Part shown: in pieces, positions 1 through 5,685 of the stretch
How the letters are laid out: every line of letters starts with the position of its first letter
Numbering within the stretch: position 1 is the first letter of the stretch
Assembly (NCBI GenBank): GCA_026647385.1
Contig: JAPKGY010000028.1
Location: 1 to 11,638 of the forward strand
Length of the DNA: 11,638 nucleotides
Source of the DNA: Phycisphaerae bacterium
Lineage (GTDB): Bacteria > Planctomycetota > Phycisphaerae > UBA1845 > PWPN01
Reading direction: 5' to 3'
Notes under the pieces: model-generated
What the model was told of the DNA's origin: nothing
Database searches by the model: none
The model's input: only the letters and a program-made list of their open reading frames with translations
Translations under genes and position numbers: made by a program

Positions 1-1
1 G

Positions 2-433
2 TGGTCAATGCGCCGAGCGCGACGCCGATCAAAATTCCGCGCGCGCCGCCCAACGCCAATATTTGCGAGACTGCTGAAGGGACTCGAGCGGCTCGGAGTA
101 CCGCGACTGCTGGTCAGCCAGTTGAGCTTCCTGTACCGTTATCTGTTCCTGCTGCTCGACGAGGCCATGCACCTTCGGCAGGCGCGACAGGCCCGCGACG
201 CGGGCCGGGGACCGCTGGCCCTGCGATGGCGATCGGGCGCCGGCCTGGTGGGCGTCCTGTTCGTCCGCACGCTCGAACAGGCGGAACGTACGCACCAGGC
301 CATGATCGCCCGAGGCTACGACGGAACGATCCGGTTGGCTGAACCGCTGCACTGGCGGCGGTGGGATACGGCCTTCGTCGCGTTGACCGCCGGATATCTC
401 TTCGCGTTGGCTTGGGTCAGGTGGTACGGATGA
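2..433 (+). CDS. cbiQ: CbiQ-type ECF transporter transmembrane subunit, 3' part only
   Basis: This is the membrane-embedded coupling (T) component of an energy-coupling-factor importer for cobalt or nickel. It links the ATPase to the substrate-binding membrane subunit. Visible are the LERLGVPRLLV stretch, the helix FLYRYLFLLLDEAMHLRQAR and, further on, MIARGYDG, whose Ala-Arg-Gly is the typical EcfT coupling motif. A last hydrophobic segment (AFVALTAGYLFALAW) ends the protein. CbiQ proteins are usually about 230-260 aa, so the N-terminal half lies outside the window. The gene overlaps cbiO by four bases (ATGA, 430-433), as expected for a cbi operon. Oddity: the first ~20 codons read as an Arg-rich string instead of the hydrophobic helix expected here, and recognisable CbiQ sequence begins only near base 60. 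The cobalt-versus-nickel choice cannot be made from this subunit. Confidence 0.85.
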   Translation, partial: WSMRRARRRSKFRARRPTPIFARLLKGLERLGVPRLLVSQLSFLYRYLFLLLDEAMHLRQARQARDAGRGPLALRWRSGAGLVGVLFVRTLEQAERTHQAMIARGYDGTIRLAEPLHWRRWDTAFVALTAGYLFALAWVRWYG

Positions 434-1164
434 CCGGTTCAAACCCCGACATCTCGGACGGCTCGCTCTTGGAGGTCGGCGATCTGCACTACCGGTATTC
501 CGACGGAACGGTGGCCCTGCGCGGAGCGAACCTGAGGATCGCGCGCGGCGAGAAAGCGGGGCTGGTCGGGCCGAACGGCTCGGGCAAGTCCACGCTCCTG
601 ATGTGCCTGAGCGGCTTGTTCAACGGCGAGGGCATCGTGCGGATCGAAGGCGTACCTGTATCCGGCGCGCGATCGCCGGAGGTCCGCGGACGTATCGGGC
701 TGATCTTCCAGAATCCCGACGATCAGCTCTTCATGCCCACGCTGGCGGACGACCTGGCGTTTGGCCCCATCAACCTCGGACTCGACGCCGCGGAGGTCCG
801 CGCTCGCGTGCGGGAGGCGGCCACCGCCATGGGGCTCGCGGACATGCTGGACCGCCCGCCGCATCATTTGTCGATGGGCCAGAAACGCAACGCAGCCATC
901 GCAACGGTGCTGGCGATGAGGCCGGCCATCCTGCTCATGGACGAGCCTTCAAGCAACCTGGATCCGCGCTCGCGCCGGCGGCTGATCGAGGTGCTGCAAG
1001 AATTGGATTCGACGATGCTGATCGCCTCGCACGATCTGGCCCTGGTCGAGCGGATCTGCTCGCGCGTGCTGGTCATCGACAACGGAACGATTGCGGCGGA
1101 TGGGGCAGCCGGAAGCATCCTGGGCAACGCCGCCCTGATGGAACGGTACGGACTGGCCGGGTGA
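430..1164 (+). CDS. cbiO: CbiO-type ECF transporter ATP-binding protein
   Basis: ABC ATPase of 244 aa that would power cobalt/nickel uptake together with CbiQ. In order it shows: LHYRYSDGTVALRG (A-loop region), Walker A GPNGSGKST (47-55), Q-loop FQNPDDQLF (Gln94; this PDDQLF form is typical of ECF-type ATPases), signature LSMGQKR (147-153), Walker B ILLMDEPSSNLD (167-178) and the switch His201 in IASHDLAL. The signature carries Met where classical transporters have Gly (LSGGQ). The ATG at 430 is preferred over an upstream in-frame start at 361, because it overlaps the cbiQ stop and leaves a family-typical length. The isomerase gene follows after 44 bp. The substrate-binding subunit (CbiM/NikM) is not in the window and presumably lies upstream of cbiQ. 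Family call is firm; the metal is inferred. Confidence 0.93.
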   Translation: MTGSNPDISDGSLLEVGDLHYRYSDGTVALRGANLRIARGEKAGLVGPNGSGKSTLLMCLSGLFNGEGIVRIEGVPVSGARSPEVRGRIGLIFQNPDDQLFMPTLADDLAFGPINLGLDAAEVRARVREAATAMGLADMLDRPPHHLSMGQKRNAAIATVLAMRPAILLMDEPSSNLDPRSRRRLIEVLQELDSTMLIASHDLALVERICSRVLVIDNGTIAADGAAGSILGNAALMERYGLAG

Positions 1165-1208
1165 AGCGGGTTGCCCGGCCCGGTACGTACGATTACGATG
1201 AGGTCACC

Positions 1209-1811
1209 ATGCCCGACATCGATATCAAACAGAAGATCGCCGAGGTACTCCGCAAGGAAGCGGACGCCATTGCCGCGGTTCACGTGACCGACGAGTTCGA
1301 GCGGGCGGTGCGCACTCTGGCGGTATGCGAGGGGAAGGTGCTGACGACCGGAATGGGCAAGGCCGGCCACGTCGCGCGGAAGTTCGCAGCCACACTGTGC
1401 TCGACGGGCACGCCGGCCACCTACGTGCATCCGGGCGAGGCCGCCCATGGCGATCTCGGCCTGATCGCTCCGCGCGACTGCATCGTCGCCTTCTCCACCA
1501 GCGGAAAGACCAACGAAATCATCGAAATGCTCATCCTCGGCCGACACCTCGGGCTCGAAACGATCATCGGCATCACTTCGCACCCCGACTCCCAGCTCCG
1601 CGAACTGTCGGAGATCATCCTGGACATGGGCGTGATCGAGGAGCCCTGCCCGCTGGGGCTGACGCCGTCGGCCAGCATCGCCGTCATGCTGGCCATCAGC
1701 GACGCATTAGCACTTACGCTCATGCAGCTCAAGGGCATCAGCAAGCACGACTACGGGCTCCGCCATCACGGCGGCTACCTGGGGCGAAAAGCCCGAACGA
1801 ACAACCTGTAA
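1209..1811 (+). CDS. kdsD: Single-domain SIS sugar-phosphate isomerase, probable arabinose-5-phosphate isomerase
   Basis: SIS-fold isomerase of 200 aa, likely interconverting ribulose-5-phosphate and arabinose-5-phosphate, the entry step to the LPS sugar Kdo; it would act in the cytosol. Diagnostic motifs are GMGKAGH (48-54), GTPATYVHPGEAAHGDLG (67-84) with the conserved HP.E..HGD pattern, STSGKTNEI (96-104, the phosphate-binding Ser/Thr loop), EEPCPLGLTPS (144-154) and the terminal HHGGYLGRK (186-194). Classical KdsD/KpsF/GutQ proteins (about 320 aa) carry two C-terminal CBS domains. Here the protein ends right after the SIS domain; CBS-less arabinose-5-phosphate isomerases are known. Start at ATG 1209, preceded by GATGAGG five bases upstream. 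The long in-frame upstream extension overlaps cbiO and is not real. The link to metal uptake is probably only positional. A related sugar-phosphate isomerase activity cannot be excluded. Confidence 0.85.
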   Translation: MPDIDIKQKIAEVLRKEADAIAAVHVTDEFERAVRTLAVCEGKVLTTGMGKAGHVARKFAATLCSTGTPATYVHPGEAAHGDLGLIAPRDCIVAFSTSGKTNEIIEMLILGRHLGLETIIGITSHPDSQLRELSEIILDMGVIEEPCPLGLTPSASIAVMLAISDALALTLMQLKGISKHDYGLRHHGGYLGRKARTNNL

Positions 1812-1831
1812 AACCTTTCACGCTTGGATCT

Positions 1832-1888
1832 AGTGCCGTGTCCGGCAAGAGAGTTTCGTCGTGGTGCAGCCATCTCTCCGCAGGTGAG
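1832..1888 (+). repeat. Dispersed intergenic repeat, copy A
   Basis: This 57-bp element recurs on the opposite strand at 8390-8326. Its first 29 bases match 23 of 29. Then copy B has 8 extra bases, and the last 28 bases (from GTGGTGCAG to CCGCAGGTGAG) match 26 of 28. The element starts exactly 20 nt after the TAA of the isomerase gene. Near its start, GCCG-TGTC-CGGC can form a small hairpin whose stem is identical in copy B while the loop differs. The function is unknown. It could be a 3'-UTR/terminator-type RNA element, a small RNA or a relic of a miniature mobile element. Confidence 0.75.
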
Positions 1889-1954
1889 TCGCCCTCACGA
1901 CCCTCGAGGCCGTCCAACCCGCGACCGCCAGAGTCAGCCCTAAAATGCCACGAC

Positions 1955-2206
1955 TTACCAGCATCCCCAATCGGAGTACGCGCACGGGTCGTAGTAGCCG
2001 TAGTCGTAATACGGCGTCTCGTAATAGACCGGCTCGTCGTAGTAGCCGTAGCCGCCGCCGTACCCGTAGTCGCTGTACCCGTAGTCATAACCGCCTCCGA
2101 ACCCCCCGAATCCGTACTCCTGGAGCAGGCCGTAGGGAATCGTCTCATCACAACCCAGACCCGCCAACGCCGCGAGTCCCGCCAAGCCCAAGAAAATGGG
2201 ACGCAT
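1955..2206 (-). CDS. Small Tyr/Gly-rich putative lipoprotein
   Basis: Not a family I recognise. An 83-aa protein with a short export signal (MRPIFLGLAGLAALAGLGC) followed by Asp-Glu. Cys19 could be a lipidation site, although Gly rather than Leu at -3 makes the lipobox imperfect. The mature 65 residues contain 18 tyrosines, mostly within 31-77 in patterns such as YDYGYSDYGYGGGYGYYDEP, plus a terminal CAYSDWGCW with two cysteines. Start at ATG 2206 is set by an excellent Shine-Dalgarno AAGGGAGG ending 6 nt upstream; an in-frame ATG at 2236 has no such site and would cover the leader structures. At DNA level a 16-bp word (GTCGTAGTAGCCGTAG on the plus strand) occurs at 1988-2003 and again 48 bp later at 2036-2051, so the gene grew at least partly by repeat expansion. 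It probably resides in the envelope or on the surface; adhesion or cross-linking roles are speculation. Confidence 0.72.
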   Translation of the reverse strand: MRPIFLGLAGLAALAGLGCDETIPYGLLQEYGFGGFGGGYDYGYSDYGYGGGYGYYDEPVYYETPYYDYGYYDPCAYSDWGCW

Positions 2207-2212
2207 CGCGAA

Positions 2213-2243
2213 CCTCCCTTCTAAAAAAGGGGGCACAAACCCC
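2213..2243 (-). promoter_or_regulatory. Possible terminator / anti-Shine-Dalgarno switch in lipoprotein leader
   Basis: Read on the minus strand, GGGG (2243-2240), loop TTTGTG, CCCCC (2233-2229) and six T (2228-2223) form a compact terminator-like hairpin with a U tract. The same CCCTT (2231-2227) can instead pair with AAGGG (2220-2216), the core of the Shine-Dalgarno, across a 6-nt loop. The two pairings use the same cytosines and exclude each other. The GC stem is only 4 bp, so the terminator would be weak. Upstream, the leader holds more small GC hairpins (CGGGCTTGCCCG at 2257-2246). Confidence 0.4.
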
Positions 2244-2368
2244 GACGGGCAAGCCCGGACACCCGGTGTTAACCCGCCGAAATAGTTGACACGTCGAAAA
2301 TATACAAGTTAGAGAAATTATCAGTTTGTTTATAAGACATTGTGGCAGAAAGACTTACAGACAATAGA

Positions 2369-2387
2369 CCTCCGCCCATTCCGGAGG
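2369..2387 (-). terminator. Hairpin, likely terminator of the SDR-amidohydrolase unit
   Basis: On the minus strand CCTCCG pairs with CGGAGG (6 bp, 7-nt loop) and is followed by TCTATTGTCT, a weak U-rich run. It lies about 120 bp after the SDR stop and before the lipoprotein promoter region, which is the right place to separate the two units. Confidence 0.4.
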
Positions 2388-2507
2388 GCCCCCGGGTCTC
2401 CTCGAACTTTGGGTCGACCGGCGCCGACGAGCCGCGCGGACCGGTGCGGATGAATACTTCCTTGGGGTCCTGGCCGCGGTGAGGCGATCGCGGAGGCGCT
2501 GGTAACG

Positions 2508-3293
2508 TCACATCGGTTCCGGCTGCTGCCACGCGCTCATGCCGCCGTCGATCATGAGCATGTGCCCGTGGACGTGGCTGGCGGCGTCGCTCACCAGGTA
2601 GACGGCTCCCGGGCCGCAGACCGCCGCGTCGGGGATTCGGCCGTTGGGCGTGTGGTGGGCGATCCAGGCGGCCTTGGCCGGCTGCGTGTCGAGCCACGAG
2701 GTCTGGGGAGTGCGCACGATGCCCGGCGCCAGTCCGTTCACCCGGATGTTCAGCGGTGCCAGCGCTACCGCCAGCGTCTTGACCATCATCTCGAGCGCGC
2801 CCTTGGAGGTGTCGTAGGCGGTCGAGACCTGCTCGGCGAGCTTGCCGTTGATCGACCCGATGAAAAGCACCCGGCCGGCGGTCTGGCTCGCCACCCAGCG
2901 CCGCGCGAACCGCTGCGTGAGAAAGTAGCCCGAGGCGACGTTAAGACGGAAGGTCTTGAACAGCCGCTCGTAGTCCATTTCCAGAAAGGGAACGTCGAAG
3001 TACTGACCTGCGTTGTTGACCAGGATGTCGATGTCGGGTCGGGCGGCAACGGCGGACTGGAACACGTCGTCGACCACCTTTTCCTTCGGGCCTGCCAGGT
3101 CGCCGGGGACGAACGACGCGGTCACTCCAAAGGACTTGCACTTATCGAGCAGCGATTGCGTCTCCTCGCTGAACCGGCGGGAGTTCACCACCACGTGAGC
3201 GCCGGCCTCCGCGAACGCTTCCACGATGGCCCGACCGACGCCTCGGCTGGCGCCGGTGACGAGAGCGGCATGTCCCTTGAGATCGATGGTCAT
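2508..3293 (-). CDS. SDR-family NAD(P)-dependent oxidoreductase
   Basis: Classical short-chain dehydrogenase/reductase of 261 aa, interconverting an alcohol and a ketone/aldehyde with NAD(P). Rossmann motif TGASRGVG (13-20); GDLAG (64-68) in the usual Asp adenine-loop position; NNAG (93-96); catalytic Asn118, Ser147 (FIGSINGKL), Tyr160 and Lys164 (YDTSK); and the C-terminal DGGMSAW typical of the family. ARG-type residues after beta-2 (NSRRFSEE) hint at NADP preference, but this is weak. The ATG at 3293 overlaps the amidohydrolase TGA by four bases and has AAAGGA 6 nt upstream, inside the last codons of that gene, so the two are probably translationally coupled. A longer in-frame reading up to 3638 runs antiphase through the amidohydrolase gene and is not real. 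Substrate is unknown; context suggests the same pathway as the hydrolase. Confidence 0.9.
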   Translation of the reverse strand: MTIDLKGHAALVTGASRGVGRAIVEAFAEAGAHVVVNSRRFSEETQSLLDKCKSFGVTASFVPGDLAGPKEKVVDDVFQSAVAARPDIDILVNNAGQYFDVPFLEMDYERLFKTFRLNVASGYFLTQRFARRWVASQTAGRVLFIGSINGKLAEQVSTAYDTSKGALEMMVKTLAVALAPLNIRVNGLAPGIVRTPQTSWLDTQPAKAAWIAHHTPNGRIPDAAVCGPGAVYLVSDAASHVHGHMLMIDGGMSAWQQPEPM

Positions 3294-4234
3294 TGGCGGT
3301 CCTTTCGCCCGGTCAGCCAGCCTTCCGGGCCGGTCGTACACATGCTGGCACGAACGGGCTCGGGCAGCTCGGCCAGAACCGCGGCTTCGTCGTCGTAGGA
3401 ATGGATAACCCGGATACGGTCGTCGCACCAGCTCATGAACGGATTGTCCGAACCCCACATGTACCGGTCGCCCAGAATCGCGTGGACGGCTTCGAGCACC
3501 CGGGCGGGTCTCGAGTAGTCGGCATCGAGGCGGTCGCCTTTCGCCGCGATGACCGGACCGTCGGCGCGAGCAAGCTCGCAGTGGGCCAGGTGCGCGGCGC
3601 AATCGACCCATACGTTGTCCATGGCACTCGCCTGACACAGGAAACCCGCATGGAAGCGGAGCGAATGCGCGAGATTGAACCGCACCTTCGGGAACGCACC
3701 CGCCACCTCGAGGCAGTCCGCCACCTGGGCCCAGCGATCACCGGGTAGCACGGCGGTGTGCATCAGCACCGGCAGGTCAAGCTGCTCCGCCATGGCCATC
3801 AACTCGCGTCCGTCCGTCCGCAACGCGCGGATGGGCGACTCGATCGTGGTCGATTGGACCTTCAGGCCGGCGATGTCCTCGACGAGCGCGCGCAGGATCC
3901 GAAGCTGCCCCTCGACCTCGCGTTGCGGGTCGAACATGGCCAGCGGCATCAACCGGCGATCGGCATCGATTCGCCGGACCTCCTGGATCAGCAGGCCATT
4001 CTCACGATCGAAAGGGACTCTGCCGGACAGCAGCTCGATCCGGCCGCGAGCGGCGAAGGCCTGGGCGTCGAACGCCGACGGCAGCGTGAACGGGAAGCAT
4101 ACCGCCCGGTCGATGTGGTGGGCGTCCATGTGCGCGAGCAGTTCCTGGGTGGTGCAGGCATAAGGCCACCACCCGCGGAGGAAGAAACCGAAATCGAGCC
4201 CAACATGCGTATGAACGTCGTATCGCAGCGCCAT
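3290..4234 (-). CDS. Amidohydrolase 2-family (TIM-barrel metal-dependent) hydrolase or decarboxylase
   Basis: A 314-aa protein of the PF04909 type, whose members hydrolyse lactones (fuconolactonase, 2-pyrone-4,6-dicarboxylate lactonase) or decarboxylate (ACMSD, gamma-resorcylate). Metal/catalytic positions visible: His8 and His10 in DVHTHVG, His159 in LPVLMHTAV, His190 in FNLAHSLRF and Asp263 in MWGSDNPF; Lys125 lies in GLKVQSTT. The early TTQELLAHMDAHHIDRAVCF segment is typical of the family. I chose ATG 4234 over the in-frame start at 4294, since the protein then begins with the usual beta-1 strand just before HxH. There is no Shine-Dalgarno; instead TACAAT sits 6 nt upstream, so the message may be leaderless. 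First gene of a two-gene unit with the SDR, divergent from the racemase-family gene 155 bp away. Confidence 0.85.
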   Translation of the reverse strand: MALRYDVHTHVGLDFGFFLRGWWPYACTTQELLAHMDAHHIDRAVCFPFTLPSAFDAQAFAARGRIELLSGRVPFDRENGLLIQEVRRIDADRRLMPLAMFDPQREVEGQLRILRALVEDIAGLKVQSTTIESPIRALRTDGRELMAMAEQLDLPVLMHTAVLPGDRWAQVADCLEVAGAFPKVRFNLAHSLRFHAGFLCQASAMDNVWVDCAAHLAHCELARADGPVIAAKGDRLDADYSRPARVLEAVHAILGDRYMWGSDNPFMSWCDDRIRVIHSYDDEAAVLAELPEPVRASMCTTGPEGWLTGRKDRQ

Positions 4235-4312
4235 GACCGGATTGTACCCTGAAACGCGGCCGGAAGTCCTCACACCCCCCTTCGGTCCGGACAAACGAGC
4301 ATCCCAACCCCT

Positions 4313-4346
4313 GGGCGTCCGCCGGGGCGCGAGGCGGGCGACGCCC
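4313..4346. promoter_or_regulatory. Inverted repeat in the divergent promoter region
   Basis: GGGCGTC (4313-4319) and GACGCCC (4340-4346) are perfect arms, with an inner CGCC/GGCG extension (4320-4323 with 4333-4336) separated by a 3-nt bulge. It lies between the divergent amidohydrolase (ATG 4234) and racemase-family (ATG 4390) genes. It could be an operator shared by both units or a leader hairpin of the plus-strand unit; GC-rich sequence makes chance pairing possible. Confidence 0.3.
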
Positions 4347-4389
4347 GTCCTTGCCGAAAAACGCCCCGCTCGGTAGCGTATTGCCCATC

Positions 4390-5502
4390 ATGCCGATCAT
4401 TGAAACAATTGATGTCTATCGGGTTCGCATCCCCCTGGTTTATCCGTTCCGGACCGCCTACGGCTGCGACGACGCGGTTGAGCCGGTGCTGGTCCGCATG
4501 AGCGGCGGCGGCCTGTTCGGGTGGGGTGAAAGCCAGGCGTTCCAGGGGCCAACTTACTGTCCTGAGTTCGGCGCGGGTATTTTTGTGACCGTCCGCAACA
4601 TGCTTGCTCCGGCGCTCATCGGCCAGGCGGTCGACACCGGCGATGACCTCCAGCGGCGACTCGCCTGCTTCAAGGGCAATCCGTTCGCCAAGGCAACGCT
4701 GGACACAGCCTGGTGGGACCTGTACGCCCGGATGCGCAACGAACCCCTGTGGAAGTCCTTGGGAGGAGTGCGGGAGGTCGTCGACGTCGGCGCGGATTTC
4801 GGGGCGATGGAAACGATCGACGCCCTGCTCGGCAAGATCGACGAGGCCCTCAAGGCAGGCTACAAGCGCGTCAAGCTCAAGTTCTGCCCCGGCTGGGACG
4901 TGAACATGGTCCACGCGGTACGGACAACCTTCCCGAAGGGAACGTTCCACATCGACTGCAACAGCGCCTATCGGCTGAGCGACGTGGACATGTTCAAGAG
5001 GCTCGACCGGTATAACCTGGCGATGATCGAGCAACCGCTGATGCACGACGACCTCGTCGACCATGCGACGCTCGCCAAACAGATCGACACGCCGATCTGC
5101 CTGGACGAATCGGTTAACTCGGTGGAAAAAGCCCGCAAAGCCCTCGAAATAAAGGCGTGCGGGTGGATGAACGTGAAACCGGGTCGCGTGGGCGGAATGA
5201 CGCCGGCGGCGCAGATCACCGAAATGTGTGCGTCCGCCGGCATCCCCTGCTGGGTCGGCGGAATGCTGGAAAGCGGCGTCGGCGCATCGCACTGCATGGC
5301 CCTCGCCACCCTGCCGAACATGAAATACCCGGGCGACGTTTTTCCGAGCAGCCGGTTCTTCAAGCGGGACCTGACGAATGCCGAGCTGGTCCTGAGCGGA
5401 CCGTCGCAGATGACTTTGCCCAAAGGCCACGGCCTCGGCGCCGAGCCGGACCCGGAAATGCTGGAGCGGCTGACCGTCGAGCACGCATCGTTGAGGGCGT
5501 AG
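4390..5502 (+). CDS. Enolase-superfamily enzyme, o-succinylbenzoate synthase / N-acylamino acid racemase type
   Basis: A 370-aa barrel enzyme of the muconate-lactonizing branch of the enolase superfamily. It abstracts an alpha proton next to a carboxylate bound to Mg2+. Catalytic lysines: Lys162 and Lys164 in YKRVKLKFCPGWD, and Lys263 in NVKPGRVGG on the opposite face. Metal ligands: Asp189 (IDCNSAY), Glu214 (MIEQPLMHDDL) and Asp239 (CLDES). The late WVGGMLESGVGASH and LPNMKYPGDVFPSSRFF strings are characteristic of the NSAR/OSBS family, and the length agrees. Start at ATG 4390 gives the usual N-terminus (IETIDVYRVRIPLVYPF); an earlier in-frame ATG at 4351 would add 13 unfamiliar residues. 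No other menaquinone genes are nearby, so racemisation of N-acyl amino acids or a related catabolic step is more likely than OSBS. First gene of the plus-strand unit, 183 bp before the ALDH gene. Confidence 0.88.
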   Translation: MPIIETIDVYRVRIPLVYPFRTAYGCDDAVEPVLVRMSGGGLFGWGESQAFQGPTYCPEFGAGIFVTVRNMLAPALIGQAVDTGDDLQRRLACFKGNPFAKATLDTAWWDLYARMRNEPLWKSLGGVREVVDVGADFGAMETIDALLGKIDEALKAGYKRVKLKFCPGWDVNMVHAVRTTFPKGTFHIDCNSAYRLSDVDMFKRLDRYNLAMIEQPLMHDDLVDHATLAKQIDTPICLDESVNSVEKARKALEIKACGWMNVKPGRVGGMTPAAQITEMCASAGIPCWVGGMLESGVGASHCMALATLPNMKYPGDVFPSSRFFKRDLTNAELVLSGPSQMTLPKGHGLGAEPDPEMLERLTVEHASLRA

Positions 5503-5505
5503 CGA

Positions 5506-5527
5506 GGAAGCGAGCAACCTCGCTTCC
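5506..5527 (+). terminator. Perfect 9-bp hairpin just after the racemase-family gene
   Basis: GGAAGCGAG and CTCGCTTCC form a perfect 9-bp stem with a CAAC loop, starting 4 nt after the TAG stop. No U tract follows, so it may be a pause/partial terminator or mRNA-stability hairpin lowering expression of the downstream genes rather than a full terminator. Confidence 0.4.
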
Positions 5528-5628
5528 AGTCCCGAACGCGGAGGCGCCCGGCCAACCCCGCCGGCGCGGCCCGCATCTCAGCGCCCCAGCGCATGACTGT
5601 TGTGAAGTTCGCCACGGCGAATTCCGCG

Positions 5629-5656
5629 GTTTTGACGTTTTGACTTTTTGACTTTT
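5629..5656 (+). repeat. Short tandem repeat of an 8-bp TTTTGAC unit upstream of the ALDH gene
   Basis: GTTTTGAC, GTTTTGAC, TTTTTGAC and then TTTT stand head to tail at 5629-5656, about 30 bp before the ALDH start, in otherwise GC-rich DNA. Just before it is the palindrome TTCGCCACGGCGAA (5608-5621). Together they may form a regulatory region for an internal promoter; no clear -10 was seen. Confidence 0.5.
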
Positions 5657-5685
5657 CCAATCGCTCGTCCGATGCGGGGTGGACC

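Larger units (their letters stand above)
2207..2507. other. Intergenic region between lipoprotein start and SDR stop
   Basis: About 300 bases without a convincing gene. From high to low coordinates on the minus strand it holds: a GC-rich tail downstream of the SDR gene with no coding signal (2507-2390); a terminator-like hairpin (2387-2369); a distinctly AT-rich patch (about 2345-2281), the likely promoter region of the lipoprotein gene, with candidate -10 boxes GATAAT (2322-2317) and TATATT (2304-2299) but no good -35; and the structured leader ending in the Shine-Dalgarno. The plus strand has TTGACA at 2286 with no matching -10 and no gene after it. Confidence 0.5.

Noticed and set aside
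603..1208. Upstream extension of the isomerase frame
   Set aside because: Overlaps cbiO in another frame and is Arg/Gly-rich noise; ATG 1209 has a ribosome site and a family-typical start.
2207..2236. Earlier ATG (2236) for the Tyr-rich lipoprotein
   Set aside because: It has no Shine-Dalgarno and would place charged residues before the signal peptide; ATG 2206 has a near-perfect site.
2286..2314. Plus-strand TTGACA as a promoter
   Set aside because: The hexamer 17 bp downstream (TTAGAG) is a poor -10 and no plus-strand gene follows for about 2 kb.
4270..5517. 415-codon frame antisense to the racemase-family gene
   Set aside because: Low-information Val/Asp/Arg-rich product with no family features; the plus-strand gene has a full catalytic set.
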